A stretch of DNA of 27,896 bases from an uncultured Massilia sp. GTDB lineage: Bacteria; Pseudomonadota; Gammaproteobacteria; Burkholderiales; Burkholderiaceae. Under the pieces are notes generated by a model. That model was not told the DNA's origin and searched no databases. It worked only from the letters and a program-made list of their open reading frames with translations. The DNA lies in assembly GCA_946886065.1 (NCBI GenBank), contig CAMPHU010000038.1:1-27896 (forward strand), written 5' to 3'. Positions 9,284 through 18,205 of this stretch are shown here, piece by piece. Position numbers and translations under genes: made by a program. The stretch's first letter is position 1. Each line of letters begins with the position of its first letter.

Positions 9284-10743
9284 CACTGGCGCGGCTTGAT
9301 CACGACGTACTGGGTGACGTTTTCGCGCCGCACCAGCAGGGCCACCGTTTTCTTGGGGTCGAGCTTGCCGATCAGCGCATTGAACTGGGCCGCGTCGGTG
9401 ACCGGGGTGTTGTTCACCTGCAGGATCAGGTCGCCCGGCCGGATGCCGGCCGTGGCGGCATTGCCTTCGGCGTTCTCGACCAGCACCCCGCCCTCGATGC
9501 CGAGCTCGCGGTGCTGCTGGGCGCTCAGGCCGGACACGTTCAGGCCGAGGGCGTTGGGCGCGGCGCCGGGCGCCGGTTTCTTCGGCTGCGGACGGGCCGG
9601 CGTGCTCTTTTCGTCCTGCAGCTCGACGATGGTGACCGGGACGTCGAGCTGGGCGCCGCGGCGCCATACGGTGACGGTGGCGCGGCTGCCGACCTTGGAC
9701 GCGCCCACCAGGCGCGGCAGGTCGCGGGTGGTCTCGATTGGCTGGCCGTTGAACTTGAGGATGATGTCGCCGACCTTGATGCCGCCCTTCTCCGCCGGAC
9801 CGCCCTGCTCGACCATGGAGACTTCCGCGCCGCGCGCCTTGCCCAGGCCGAGCGATTCGGCCACGTCGCGCGTGACCTCGCTGATCTGCACGCCCAGGCG
9901 GCCGCGGGTGACGCGCCCGGTCTTCTTGAGCTGGTCGGCCACGCGCATCACTTCGTCGATCGGCACGGCGAAGGAGATGCCGTTGTAGGCCCCGGACAGG
10001 GTTGCGATCTGGGAGTTGATGCCGATCACCTCGCCGCGCATGTTGATCAGCGGGCCGCCCGAGTTGCCGGGATTGACCGCGACGTCGCTCTGGATCAGGG
10101 GCAGGTATTCGCCGGTGTCGCGCGACTTGGCCGAAATGATGCCGGCGGTGACCGTGTTGTCGAGGTTGAAGGGCGAGCCGATCGCCACTACCCATTCGCC
10201 GACCCGGATCTTGCTGGAGTCGCCGGTGCGCAGGTAAGGCAGGCCGGTTGCCGCCAGCTTGAGCAGGGCCACGTCGGAGCGGCGGTCGGCGCCCAGCACC
10301 TTGGCCTTGAATTCGCGGCGGTCGTTGAGGGTGACGGTGACTTCGTCGGCGCCTTCGACCACGTGGGCGTTGGTGAGCACGAAGCCGTCGTCGGAAATGA
10401 TGAAGCCCGAGCCGACGCCGCGCTGCACTTCCTGTTCCTCGGGCTGCTGCTGGGGCGAGCGGCGCCCGCCGCCGCGCGGAACCTGGCCGCCGAAGAAGCG
10501 GCGCAGGAATTCCTGCATCTCCTCCTCGCCCGGCATGCCGCCCGCGCGCACGCGCTCTGTGGTGCGGATGTTGACCACGGCCGGGCCGACCTTGTCGACC
10601 AGGTCGGTAAAGTCCGGCAAGCCGGTGACGACCGGGGTGGGAACGGGCGCGGCGCCGGTGGCCAGGGCCGGGGTGGCGGCGAACAGGGTGGAGCCGGACA
10701 CGAGCAGTGCCGACAGGATCAGGGTGGCGGTTTTGCTAGGCAT
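9283..10743 (-). CDS. degP: DegP/MucD-type periplasmic serine protease
   Basis: This HtrA-family protease degrades or refolds damaged proteins in the periplasm. The 486-residue protein has a signal peptide (about 1-29, ...ATPALATG), a trypsin-like domain with catalytic His127 (TNAHVV), Asp157 (RRSDVAL) and Ser228 (GNSGGP), and two PDZ domains (about 285-375 and 390-480). A Gly/Arg/Gln-rich loop at about 85-107 matches the variable LA loop. It follows rpoE and rseA as mucD does in Pseudomonas and Burkholderia, but the mucB/rseB gene normally found between them is missing. The 166-base gap upstream has no sigma-E motif that I can see, and the ATG has no strong Shine-Dalgarno. Whether it is called DegP, DegQ or MucD cannot be settled from sequence alone. 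Confidence 0.93.
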   Translation of the reverse strand: MPSKTATLILSALLVSGSTLFAATPALATGAAPVPTPVVTGLPDFTDLVDKVGPAVVNIRTTERVRAGGMPGEEEMQEFLRRFFGGQVPRGGGRRSPQQQPEEQEVQRGVGSGFIISDDGFVLTNAHVVEGADEVTVTLNDRREFKAKVLGADRRSDVALLKLAATGLPYLRTGDSSKIRVGEWVVAIGSPFNLDNTVTAGIISAKSRDTGEYLPLIQSDVAVNPGNSGGPLINMRGEVIGINSQIATLSGAYNGISFAVPIDEVMRVADQLKKTGRVTRGRLGVQISEVTRDVAESLGLGKARGAEVSMVEQGGPAEKGGIKVGDIILKFNGQPIETTRDLPRLVGASKVGSRATVTVWRRGAQLDVPVTIVELQDEKSTPARPQPKKPAPGAAPNALGLNVSGLSAQQHRELGIEGGVLVENAEGNAATAGIRPGDLILQVNNTPVTDAAQFNALIGKLDPKKTVALLVRRENVTQYVVIKPRQ

Positions 10744-10887
10744 GAGTGGCGATGGACAGGGCTGAGATTGACTGAATGGTAAGGCAAAAACAGCGCTTTG
10801 TCGCGGCGCGCGGGAGAGGTGCGGTGGATGGGCCGCGGGCTCGGCAGCCTTGCCGCCGACGCGGGGATGGCCGCCAACGGCCGCCGC

Positions 10888-10908
10888 GCCGGCGGGCGAA
10901 CCGCCGGC
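10888..10908 (-). terminator. GC-rich hairpin just after rseA
   Basis: A perfect 8-base stem, GCCGGCGG/CCGCCGGC with a 5-base loop, begins one base after the rseA stop. There is no U-tract. It may attenuate readthrough into degP or protect the rpoE-rseA mRNA. Confidence 0.45.
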
Positions 10909-10909
10909 C

Positions 10910-11218
10910 CTAGGATGAGGCAGGGTTCGTCAGCACCGGCGCGGAGGACGGCGCCTCCGCCTCGCTTGTGCCCACCGGCGTCCGCTTGACCGGCACCGGC
11001 TCGGCCGCCAGCCTGGCCGCCAGCCTGGCGGAAAACCCGGGCGACAAATCGGGCACCGGCTGCGCGCGCAGCACGTCGCCGATGCGGTGGTACAGATCCC
11101 AGGCCTCGCGCCCGCCGGGTTCCTGCAGCGCGGCGAACGCCAGCTCCAGGTCGGCCTCCGGCAACTCGCCGTCGCCCAGGGCGGAGATGTGTTCGCGGAT
11201 TTTTCTGTTGGTGTCCAT
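10910..11218 (-). CDS. rseA: RseA-like anti-sigma-E factor, short form
   Basis: RseA binds sigma-E and keeps it inactive at the inner membrane. The 102 residues match the N-terminal sigma-binding domain: IREHISALGDGELPEADLELAFAALQEPGGREAWDLYHRIGDVLRA, then SPGFSARLAARLAAEP. The protein stops after a Ser/Pro/Ala tail (ending LTNPASS) with no membrane segment and no periplasmic domain, whereas typical RseA is about twice as long. I see no frameshift that would restore a hydrophobic segment: the downstream frames are Gly/Ala/Pro-rich and GC-biased. The ATG at 11218 is used; an in-frame TTG eight codons earlier is possible. It follows rpoE by 55 bases. Confidence 0.8.
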   Translation of the reverse strand: MDTNRKIREHISALGDGELPEADLELAFAALQEPGGREAWDLYHRIGDVLRAQPVPDLSPGFSARLAARLAAEPVPVKRTPVGTSEAEAPSSAPVLTNPASS

Positions 11219-11273
11219 CGGTGTGTCTGTCGGTATGTTCAAGATGTGCTGCGCCTGTCTACGATCCCGCTAC

Positions 11274-11876
11274 CTACCGACGTTTGTCAACCGGGAAATC
11301 GAGCAAGGGGCGCAATTTCTCGGCGATGACTTCGCGCGCGCGGAAAATCCGGCTGCGCACGGTACCTATGGGACACGCCATCACTTCGGAAATTTCTTCG
11401 TAGCTCAGTCCTTCGATTTCACGGAGGACGATCGCCGTGCGTAACTCCAGGGGCAGCGCCTCCATGGCCGCGTTGACCGTGTGGGCGATCTGCTTGCTGG
11501 CAAGCACTGATTCCGGTGTGTTAATGTCGCGCAGGCTGTCCGCGTCGTCGAACCCTTCGGCACGCTCGGCATCCGTCTCAGTCGAGGTCGGCGCCCGGCG
11601 GCCCTGGGTTACAAGAAAGTTTTTTGCAGTGTTAATTCCTATTCGGTAAAGCCAGGTATAGAACGCCGAGTCGCCGCGAAAATGCCGCAGGGCCCGGAAG
11701 GCCTTGATAAAGGTCTCCTGCACCACATCCTCGGCCTCGGCCGGATCGTGCACCAGGCGCGACACCAGCCGCATCAGGCGGCGCTGGTATTTGGCCACAA
11801 GGAGGTCGAACGCCTGCCGGTCCCCGGCCTGGACGCGCTCCACCAGCAGCTGATCACACTCGCGTTCTGTCGTCAC
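11274..11876 (-). CDS. rpoE: RNA polymerase sigma factor RpoE (sigma-E/AlgU type)
   Basis: An ECF sigma factor of 200 residues that directs RNA polymerase to envelope-stress promoters. Region 2 contains DLLVAKYQRRLMRLVSRLV and the -10 recognition part AEDVVQETFIKAFRALRHFRGDSAFYTWLYRI; region 4 contains LPLELRTAIVLREIEGLSYEEISEVM and PIGTVRSRIFRAREVI. The start is a GTG at 11876; the sequence from there (TTERECDQLLVERVQAGDRQAF) aligns well with the AlgU N-terminus, and GGGG lies upstream. The product is followed by its presumed antagonist rseA. A sigma-E-type promoter motif lies just upstream, suggesting autoregulation. Confidence 0.97.
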   Translation of the reverse strand: MTTERECDQLLVERVQAGDRQAFDLLVAKYQRRLMRLVSRLVHDPAEAEDVVQETFIKAFRALRHFRGDSAFYTWLYRIGINTAKNFLVTQGRRAPTSTETDAERAEGFDDADSLRDINTPESVLASKQIAHTVNAAMEALPLELRTAIVLREIEGLSYEEISEVMACPIGTVRSRIFRAREVIAEKLRPLLDFPVDKRR

Positions 11877-11913
11877 GGACCATGCCCCATCGGCTGCAGC
11901 CGGCCCTCTTGCT

Positions 11914-11940
11914 TAAGAGTTGGCCCACTGCAATAAGTTC
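11914..11940 (-). promoter_or_regulatory. Candidate sigma-E promoter for rpoE
   Basis: On the minus strand, GAACTT (11940-11935) is followed after 16 bases by TCTTA (11918-11914). This resembles the sigma-E consensus of GGAACTT, a 15-16 base spacer and a TC-rich -10 box. It would give a leader of about 30 bases before the rpoE GTG. The -35 element partly overlaps the last codons of the ygfX-like gene. Confidence 0.5.
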
Positions 11941-12409
11941 AAAGTATTTTTGCGCTGACTCCGGCACCCGCGGCGCCCTCGGCACGCATGGCCAGCGCCA
12001 GCGCGCGGTAGGCCCCGGGGCCCACGCTGTCGGGCAGCAGCACGAGGCGCCACACGTCGCCGGTGTCCTCGGCGCGCAGGCGCAGCAGCATGCAGCAGGG
12101 CCAGACGGTGGCGCCGGGCAGCAAGCTCACGCTGGTCGTCGCCGGCGGGCGCACATTCCGTTGTACCGTCAGGCGTAGTCTTCCGACTCCAGAAAGATCA
12201 ATCCGGCGCACGGCCGCGTTGCCGCCGCCACAGGCGTGGGCGACCGCGGTCCCGGCAAGCCATAGCGGCAGCCAGGCGGCCGCCAAGAAACGCCCGGGCA
12301 GCACCAGGCCCACGGCAACGGAGGCCGCGAACAGGGACGCGCAGAAGGCGGCCAGCAGCACGCGCAGGCGACGCGACGGCGCGACGACGGCAGTCACCGT
12401 GATCGGCAT
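11939..12409 (-). CDS. YgfX-like membrane protein
   Basis: A 156-residue protein with two adjacent N-terminal membrane helices (about 17-37 and 42-60) and a C-terminal soluble domain. The layout and the late motif CMLLRLRAEDTGDVWRLVLLPDS...AYRALALAMR resemble E. coli YgfX (CptA), where GMLLRLR...LWLAADSM...WRELRRLL is found. YgfX has been reported to affect cytoskeletal proteins and is paired with SdhE in E. coli; no sdhE is visible here. A comparable small gene occurs between fabF and rpoE in other betaproteobacteria. The ATG at 12409 fits the family start. Its 3' end carries the -35 element of the putative rpoE promoter. Confidence 0.7.
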   Translation of the reverse strand: MPITVTAVVAPSRRLRVLLAAFCASLFAASVAVGLVLPGRFLAAAWLPLWLAGTAVAHACGGGNAAVRRIDLSGVGRLRLTVQRNVRPPATTSVSLLPGATVWPCCMLLRLRAEDTGDVWRLVLLPDSVGPGAYRALALAMRAEGAAGAGVSAKIL

Positions 12410-12476
12410 GGGTAAAGGAAGGAAAACAGCGCCGGCGATAGCGGAGGCCAGGATGGCCAGAGCCGGATGAGGCAGG

Positions 12477-12505
12477 CGCCCATCCCCTTAGACCGGGAAT
12501 GGGCG
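12477..12505 (-). terminator. Hairpin after fabF
   Basis: An 11-base stem, CGCCCAUUCCC with GGGGAUGGGCG (one G-U pair) and a 7-base loop, begins 14 bases after the fabF stop. The pairing is complete only in the minus-strand RNA, matching the direction of fabF. There is no U-tract, so it may be only a partial terminator. Confidence 0.55.
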
Positions 12506-12518
12506 TATTGAGTTCAGC

Positions 12519-13766
12519 TTAGACTTTAGCGAACACGAGGGTACCGTTGGTACCGCCGAAACCGAACGAGTTCTTGACCGCGTAGTTGATCTGCATCTCA
12601 CGCGCCGTGTTGGCGCAGAAGTCCAGGTCGCATTCCGGATCCTGGTTGAAGATGTTGATCGTCGGCGGCGAGACCTGGTTGTGGATCGCCAGGACGGTGA
12701 ACACCGATTCCAGGCCGCCCGCGCCACCCAGCAGGTGACCGGTCATCGACTTGGTCGAGTTCACGACCATGTTCCTGGCCTGGTCGCCGAAGACGCGCTT
12801 GATGCCGCGCACTTCAGCCACGTCGCCCAGCGGCGTCGAGGTGCCGTGCGCATTGACGTACTGCACCTGGTCCGGGTTGATCTCGGCGTTCTTGAGCGCC
12901 GTGACCATGCAACGCGCCGCGCCACTGCCATCCTCGACCGGCGAGGTGATGTGGTTGGCGTCCGCGCTCATGCCGAAGCCGATGACTTCCGCATAAATCT
13001 TGGCGCCGCGCTTGACGGCGTGCTCGTACTCTTCCAGCACCATGACGCCGGCGCCCTCGCCCAGCACGAAGCCGTCGCGGTCCTTGTCCCACGGACGGGA
13101 CGCGGTGGTCGGATCGTCGTTGCGGGTCGACAGCGCGCGTGCCGAGGCGAAGCCGCCCAGGCCCAGCGGCGAGACGGTCGACTCGGCGCCGCCGGCGATC
13201 ATCACGTCGGCATCGCCGTACTCGATCAGGCGGGCCGCCGCGCCGATGCAGTGCAGGCCGGTGGTGCAGGCCGTCACGATGGCCAGGTTCGGGCCGCGCA
13301 GGCCGAATTTGATCGAGAGATCGCCCGAGATCATGTTGATGATCGAGGCCGGCACGAAGAACGGCGAGATGCGGCGCGGGCCCTTGGCCGTGTACTCTTC
13401 CTTGGTGGCTTCGATCATCGGCAAGCCGCCGATACCCGAACCGATGGTCACGCCGATGCGGTCCGCGTTCTCCTCGGTGACTTCCAGGCCCGAATCCTGC
13501 AGGGCCTGGATGCCGGCTGCCATGCCGTAATGGATAAAGCTATCCATGTGACGGCCTTCCTTGCCCGGCAGGTAGTCCTCGACAACGAAGTTCTTCACTT
13601 CGCCCGCGAAACGGGTGGTGAACTGCGACGCGTCGAACTTGGTGATGTTGGCAATGCCCGACTTACCTGCCAGGGCCGCGCTCCACGCCTCGGCAATGGT
13701 GTTGCCGATCGGTGAAATACAGCCCAGGCCAGTAACGACGACACGGCGGTTGCGTGAACGGCTCAA
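12519..13766 (-). CDS. fabF: Beta-ketoacyl-ACP synthase II (FabF)
   Basis: FabF elongates acyl-ACP with malonyl-ACP, including the temperature-dependent 16:1 to 18:1 step. The 415-residue protein has catalytic Cys167 (TACTTGLH), His307 (NAHGTST) and His344 ([11 protein letters not shown]), with Lys339 in NSTKSMTGH. The start is a TTG at 13766: it has GGGAG seven bases upstream and gives [15 protein letters not shown], the usual family N-terminus, and no upstream ATG fits. It lies 31 bases after acpP and ends the fab cluster, followed by a hairpin. Confidence 0.97.
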   Translation of the reverse strand: MSRSRNRRVVVTGLGCISPIGNTIAEAWSAALAGKSGIANITKFDASQFTTRFAGEVKNFVVEDYLPGKEGRHMDSFIHYGMAAGIQALQDSGLEVTEENADRIGVTIGSGIGGLPMIEATKEEYTAKGPRRISPFFVPASIINMISGDLSIKFGLRGPNLAIVTACTTGLHCIGAAARLIEYGDADVMIAGGAESTVSPLGLGGFASARALSTRNDDPTTASRPWDKDRDGFVLGEGAGVMVLEEYEHAVKRGAKIYAEVIGFGMSADANHITSPVEDGSGAARCMVTALKNAEINPDQVQYVNAHGTSTPLGDVAEVRGIKRVFGDQARNMVVNSTKSMTGHLLGGAGGLESVFTVLAIHNQVSPPTINIFNQDPECDLDFCANTAREMQINYAVKNSFGFGGTNGTLVFAKV

Positions 13767-13797
13767 GCGATTCTCCCAAAAACTGTAAAGCGGCTAC

Positions 13798-14037
13798 TTA
13801 GGCCTTGACGTGCGCGGTTGCGTAGTCGATAGCCTGCTTGACGGTGGTGATCTTCTCAGCCTGTTCGTCAGGGATTTCCATTTCGAACTCGTCTTCCAGT
13901 GCCATCACCAGTTCCACGGTGTCCAGCGAGTCAGCGCCGAGGTCGTCAACGAACGAGGATTCGATTTTGATGTCTGCTTCGGCAACGCCCAGTTGCTCAG
14001 CGACGATTTTTTTAACGCGTTGTTCGATATCCGACAT
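13798..14037 (-). CDS. acpP: Acyl carrier protein AcpP
   Basis: AcpP carries acyl chains through fatty acid synthesis. The 79-residue acidic protein has the phosphopantetheine attachment Ser37 in [18 protein letters not shown]. Its activating enzyme AcpS is encoded at 1766-2176. GGAG seven bases before the ATG gives strong translation, and a separate extended -10 promoter upstream fits the high expression known for this gene. It sits between fabG and fabF as in E. coli. Confidence 0.98.
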   Translation of the reverse strand: MSDIEQRVKKIVAEQLGVAEADIKIESSFVDDLGADSLDTVELVMALEDEFEMEIPDEQAEKITTVKQAIDYATAHVKA

Positions 14038-14078
14038 GTTTTGGCTCCATTAAGGTATGTGTTGCGGAAAGTGCGCGC

Positions 14079-14087
14079 ATTTTATCA
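14079..14087 (-). promoter_or_regulatory. Candidate acpP promoter (extended -10)
   Basis: The minus strand shows TGATAAAAT, an extended -10 box, about 42 bases before the acpP ATG. The -35 region is weak (TTTT-rich). A dedicated promoter inside the fab cluster would fit the need for extra AcpP. Confidence 0.45.
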
Positions 14088-14163
14088 GGTTTGCGCCTTG
14101 AAAAACTATTTTCGGCGATTGCTGCTAATTCGTCCGAAATTCCTGCTAAAAGATGGGAATGAA

Positions 14164-14195
14164 CCGGCTTTTTGCAAGTGAAAAGCGAAAGCCGG
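14164..14195 (-). terminator. Hairpin between fabG and acpP
   Basis: CCGGCUUU pairs perfectly with AAAGCCGG around a 16-base loop shortly after the fabG stop. The run after it is only moderately U-rich. It may partly separate fabG transcription from acpP. Confidence 0.45.
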
Positions 14196-14205
14196 GGCTT
14201 CTCCA

Positions 14206-14943
14206 TCAATTCATGAACATGCCGCCGTTTACGTGCAGCTCGGTTCCGGTGATATAAGCGGCTTGCGGACCGGCCAGGAAGGCCACGGCGTGGGCGATGT
14301 CTTCCGGCTTGCCCAGGCGGCCCAGCGGGATCTGGCCCAGCAGCGCGGCGTGCTGGTCGTCGCCCAGCGCCTTGGTCATGTCGGTGTCGATGAAGCCCGG
14401 CGCGACGCAGTTGACGGTGATGTTGCGGCTGCCGATCTCGCGCGCCAGGGCGCGGGTCATGCCGGCCACGCCGGCCTTGGCGGCGGCGTAGTTCATCTGG
14501 CCCGGGTTGCCGGACGCGCCGACCACCGAGGTGATGCTGATGATGCGGCCGTGCTTGGCCTTCATCATCCCGCGCAGCACCAGGCGCGACAGGCGGCCGA
14601 CCGAGCTCAGGTTGGTGGCGATCACGCTGTCCCACTCCTCGTCCTTCATGCGCATGGCCAGGTTGTCCTGGGTGATGCCGGCATTGTTGACCAGGATCGA
14701 CAGGCTGCCGAAACCCTTCTGCACTTCGTCCACGACTTCGCCGCAGCGCGCCGCATCGGTAACGTTCAGGACCACGCCCTTGCCGCCGAATTCGCTCAGG
14801 TATCCGGTGATGGCCTGTGCGCCGGATTCGGTGGTGGCGGTGCCGACCACTTTCGCGCCCTGGCGCGCCAGTTCCAGCGCGATGGCCTTGCCGATGCCGC
14901 GCGATGCGCCGGTCACGAGGGCGACTTGGTTCTCCAGATTCAT
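14206..14943 (-). CDS. fabG: 3-oxoacyl-ACP reductase FabG
   Basis: FabG reduces beta-ketoacyl-ACP with NADPH. The 245-residue short-chain dehydrogenase has the nucleotide-binding motif TGASRGIG (11-18), NNAGI (86-90), and the catalytic Ser139, Tyr152 and Lys156 (SITSVVGASG...NYAAAKAG). The C-terminal segment AAYITGTELHVNGGMFMN is typical. It follows fabD by 29 bases and has AGAGGA upstream of the ATG. Confidence 0.97.
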   Translation of the reverse strand: MNLENQVALVTGASRGIGKAIALELARQGAKVVGTATTESGAQAITGYLSEFGGKGVVLNVTDAARCGEVVDEVQKGFGSLSILVNNAGITQDNLAMRMKDEEWDSVIATNLSSVGRLSRLVLRGMMKAKHGRIISITSVVGASGNPGQMNYAAAKAGVAGMTRALAREIGSRNITVNCVAPGFIDTDMTKALGDDQHAALLGQIPLGRLGKPEDIAHAVAFLAGPQAAYITGTELHVNGGMFMN

Positions 14944-14972
14944 CTCTTCATCCTCTTCTTATGAAATAGGGT

Positions 14973-15911
14973 TTATTGCTGCTGCAGCGAGGCCAGCACG
15001 CGCTCGAGCGAAGCCTGGTCTACCAGCGCTTCGCCGGCCAGCACCGGGTCGATGCGCTTGGCCATGCCGATCAGGGTCTTGCTCGGGGCGCATTCGATGA
15101 CCTGGGTGACACCCTCGGCGGCCATCTTCTGCATGGTCTCGACCCAGCGCACCGGGCCGGCGGCCTGACGCACCAGGGCGTCCTTGATCTGTTCCGGATC
15201 CTTCAGGACGGCGACGTCGACGTTGTTGATGACGTCGATCTGCGGCGCCGAGAAGCTGAGCTTGCCCATGTACTCGCGCAGGCGGTCCGACGCCGGCTTG
15301 AGCAGCGACGAGTGGAAAGGCGCGGACACGGCCAGCTTCATGGCGCGCTTGGCGCCCTTGGCCTTGGCGATCTCGCAGGCGCGCTCGACGGCCGCGGTAT
15401 GGCCGGCGATGACGATCTGGGTCGGTTCGTTGAAGTTCACGGCTTCGACCACTTCGCCCTGGGCCGCTTCGCTGCACACTGCGCGCACGTCGTCGGCCTG
15501 CAGGCCGAGGATGACGGCCATGCCGCCCTGCCCCACCGGCACCGCGTCCTGCATCGATTGCGCGCGGAAGCGCACCAGCGGCACGGCGTCCTTGAACGGG
15601 ATCACGCCGGCGGCCACCAGGGCCGAGTATTCGCCCAGGCTGTGGCCCGCCACGACGCTGGGCGCCGGGCCGCCGGCCGCGATCCAGGCGCGGTAGACGG
15701 CGACGGCGGCGGTCAGCATGACCGGCTGGGTGTTGGTGGTGAGGTCGAGGTCTTCCTTCGGGCCTTCGGCGATCAGGCGGCCAAGGTCGAAGCCCAGGGC
15801 TTCCGACGCCTCGAGGACGGTCTGCTCGACGACCGGGTTGCCGGCGAAGCCGTTCAGCATGCCGACGGCCTGGGCGCCCTGGCCCGTGAACAGGAATGCG
15901 AATTTGCTCAT
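14973..15911 (-). CDS. fabD: Malonyl-CoA:ACP transacylase FabD
   Basis: FabD moves malonyl from CoA to AcpP, supplying the two-carbon donor for FabH and FabF. The 312-residue protein has FTGQGAQAVGM near the start, the nucleophile Ser91 in AGHSLGEYSALV, and the catalytic His200 in SAPFHSSLL. It is 24 bases after fabH. Length and motifs are normal. Confidence 0.97.
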   Translation of the reverse strand: MSKFAFLFTGQGAQAVGMLNGFAGNPVVEQTVLEASEALGFDLGRLIAEGPKEDLDLTTNTQPVMLTAAVAVYRAWIAAGGPAPSVVAGHSLGEYSALVAAGVIPFKDAVPLVRFRAQSMQDAVPVGQGGMAVILGLQADDVRAVCSEAAQGEVVEAVNFNEPTQIVIAGHTAAVERACEIAKAKGAKRAMKLAVSAPFHSSLLKPASDRLREYMGKLSFSAPQIDVINNVDVAVLKDPEQIKDALVRQAAGPVRWVETMQKMAAEGVTQVIECAPSKTLIGMAKRIDPVLAGEALVDQASLERVLASLQQQ

Positions 15912-15935
15912 CTTGTTATTGTCCTTGTTGGGTAA

Positions 15936-16934
15936 TTACATGCGCACCAGTGCCGCGCCCCAGGTGAAGCCGCCGCCCACGCCTTCCATGAGGACGTTCT
16001 GGCCCGGCTTGATGCGGCCGTCGCGCACGGCCTGGTCCAGCGCCAGCGGGATCGAGGCGGCCGAGGTGTTGCCGTGTTCGCCGACCGTCACGACCATCTT
16101 TTCGATGGGGAGGTCGAGCTTCTTGGCGGTGCCCTTCATGATGCGCAGGTTGGCCTGGTGCGGCACCAGCCAGTCGATGTCCGACGGACGCATCTGCGCC
16201 TGTGCCAGCACTTCGTGGGCCACTTCCTCGAGCACGGTAACGGCCAGCTTGAACACCGCCGGGCCGTCCATGTACAGGAAGCCGCTGCCGGCGATCGCGC
16301 CCTGGGCCAGGTTGCCCGGGACCGACAGGATGTGCGAGTGGCGGCCGTCGGCATGCAGCTTGGAGGCCAGCACGCCTGGTTCGCTCGAGGCTTCCATGAC
16401 GATGGCGCCGGCGCCGTCGCCGAACAGCACGCAGGTGGTGCGGTCGGTGAAGTCGAGGATGCGCGAGAAGATCTCGGCGCCGATCACCAGCACGGTCTTG
16501 TGCATGCCCGAGCGGATGAAGGCGTCGGCGGTCGCGACCGCGTAGACGAAGCCGCTGCACACGGCCTGCACGTCGAAGGCGGCGCTGTTGTTCTCCATGC
16601 CGAGCTTCTGCTGCACGATGCAGGCGGTGCTCGGGAAGCTGCCGTGGAAGTCGGGAGTGGAGCTGGCGACGATCACCAGGTCGACGTCGGACGGCTGCTT
16701 GCCGGCCATCTCGAGCGCCTTGCGCGCGGCCTTGACGGCCAGGTCGGACGAGTTCTCGGTGGCGTCCGCATAGTGGCGCGCCTCGATGCCGCTGCGGGTC
16801 ACGATCCACTCATGCGAGGTCTCGATGCCCTTCTCGGCCAGCTGGGCCGCGAGTTCGTCGTTCGTGATGCGCCTGGCCGGCAGGTAGCTGCCGGTGCCGG
16901 TGATTTTGCTGAATTTCGCAATAGAGTCAGTCAT
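15936..16934 (-). CDS. fabH: Beta-ketoacyl-ACP synthase III (FabH)
   Basis: FabH starts fatty acid synthesis by condensing acetyl-CoA with malonyl-ACP. The 332-residue protein has the catalytic triad Cys126 ([11 protein letters not shown]), His259 (VPHQANLRI) and Asn289 ([15 protein letters not shown]). It is slightly longer than the 317-residue E. coli enzyme, mostly at the N-terminus and in loops. It follows plsX by 39 bases, the conserved order. Confidence 0.97.
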   Translation of the reverse strand: MTDSIAKFSKITGTGSYLPARRITNDELAAQLAEKGIETSHEWIVTRSGIEARHYADATENSSDLAVKAARKALEMAGKQPSDVDLVIVASSTPDFHGSFPSTACIVQQKLGMENNSAAFDVQAVCSGFVYAVATADAFIRSGMHKTVLVIGAEIFSRILDFTDRTTCVLFGDGAGAIVMEASSEPGVLASKLHADGRHSHILSVPGNLAQGAIAGSGFLYMDGPAVFKLAVTVLEEVAHEVLAQAQMRPSDIDWLVPHQANLRIMKGTAKKLDLPIEKMVVTVGEHGNTSAASIPLALDQAVRDGRIKPGQNVLMEGVGGGFTWGAALVRM

Positions 16935-16973
16935 TGCTCCACCATCCTGCTAATGAGAGAACGCGGCGGCCGG

Positions 16974-17996
16974 TCAGGCCTGGCGCTCGGGGTCCTGAGA
17001 CGGCATCAGTTCGGCGATCAGGGCCGACAGCTGCTCTTGTACATTGTGCGCGGCGGCCTCGTAAGCACGCTTGAGCGCCCATTCGAAAGCGTAGGCGTTG
17101 GCGCCGCCATGGCTCTTGAACACCAGGCCTTTCAGGCCCAGCAGCCCGGCGCCGTTGTAGCGCTCGGGATTCAGCTTCTTCAGCGCGCCGCGCGCCAGCA
17201 CGGCGCCGGCCATCGACAGCACGCTCTGCTTGAAGACCGACTTGACGAAGCGCGACATGCCTTCGATGGCCTTCAGGGTGACGTTGCCGACGAAACCGTC
17301 GCAGACTACCACGTCCGTGGTGCCCTTGAAGATATCGTTGCCTTCGACATTGCCGTAGAAATTGAGTTTACCGCGCTCGTGGTCGGCGCGCAGCAAGAGT
17401 CCGGTCGCCTTGACCACGTCGTTGCCCTTGATGTCCTCGGTGCCCACGTTGAGCAGGCCGATGGTCGGGCGTTCGATGCCTTCGATCGCCGAGCACAGCA
17501 CCGAACCCATGATGGCGAACTGGTGCAGGTGGTCCGGCTCGCAGTCGACATTGGCGCCGAGGTCGAGCATGTAGGTGGGGCCGTTCTTCTGGTTCGGCAC
17601 GATCGAGCAGATCGCCGGGCGGTCGACGCCCGCCATGGTCTTGAGCACGTAGCGCGAGACGGCCATCAGGGCGCCGGTATTGCCGGCCGAGACGCAGGCG
17701 TTGGCGCTGCCGTCCTTGACCAGTTCGATCGCCACGCGCATCGACGAATCCTTCTTGCGGCGCAGGGCCACTTCGACCGGATCGTCCATGGCGACCACTT
17801 CGGTCGCGTGCTTGAGCGAGATGCGCGGATGGCTTTCCGCGCCGGATTTCTTTAGCTCCTGGCGCATCAGGTCTTCGTTGCCGACCAGGATGAGTTCGGC
17901 GTCAGCTTGCTTTTTTAGAAAGGAAATGGCTGCCGGGATCGTCACAGAGGGGCCGTGATCGCCGCCCATGCAGTCAATAGAAATTTTAATTGTCAT
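16974..17996 (-). CDS. plsX: Phosphate acyltransferase PlsX
   Basis: PlsX makes acyl-phosphate from acyl-ACP, the acyl donor used by PlsY in glycerolipid synthesis. The 340-residue protein begins [23 protein letters not shown] and contains the conserved [32 protein letters not shown] and [12 protein letters not shown] segments. It lies between the rpmF terminator and fabH and probably heads the fab transcript. The ATG has no clear Shine-Dalgarno, and I see no convincing promoter in the 140 bases upstream. Confidence 0.97.
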   Translation of the reverse strand: MTIKISIDCMGGDHGPSVTIPAAISFLKKQADAELILVGNEDLMRQELKKSGAESHPRISLKHATEVVAMDDPVEVALRRKKDSSMRVAIELVKDGSANACVSAGNTGALMAVSRYVLKTMAGVDRPAICSIVPNQKNGPTYMLDLGANVDCEPDHLHQFAIMGSVLCSAIEGIERPTIGLLNVGTEDIKGNDVVKATGLLLRADHERGKLNFYGNVEGNDIFKGTTDVVVCDGFVGNVTLKAIEGMSRFVKSVFKQSVLSMAGAVLARGALKKLNPERYNGAGLLGLKGLVFKSHGGANAYAFEWALKRAYEAAAHNVQEQLSALIAELMPSQDPERQA

Positions 17997-18138
17997 TTTT
18001 CGGGAGGTTGCCGCGAATTACGCACAGCGGGCGGCAAGATGGGATCGGGGCGAGGCGCAGGGCCGGCCGGAGTCCGCGCGATAGTAAATGACGGTGTGCA
18101 AGCTTGGATTGCAGCCGATTACTGGATGATTCATAAAG

Positions 18139-18179
18139 AAAAAGCGGCGCCACGCAAATAAGATACGTTGCACCGCTTT
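18139..18179 (-). terminator. Terminator after rpmF
   Basis: AAGCGGUGCAACG pairs with CGUGGCGCCGCUU (one mismatch, one G-U pair) around an 11-base loop, followed by three further U. It begins 27 bases after the rpmF stop and separates yceD-rpmF from plsX. Confidence 0.75.
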
Positions 18180-18205
18180 CATGGTACTGAAAGACAAGAC
18201 GTCGA

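Noticed and set aside
12410..12476. Upstream extension of the ygfX-like gene
   Set aside because: The frame is open and hydrophobic upstream but has no start codon, and the family N-terminus fits the ATG at 12409.
16074..17855. 593-codon plus-strand open frame
   Set aside because: Shadow of fabH and plsX.
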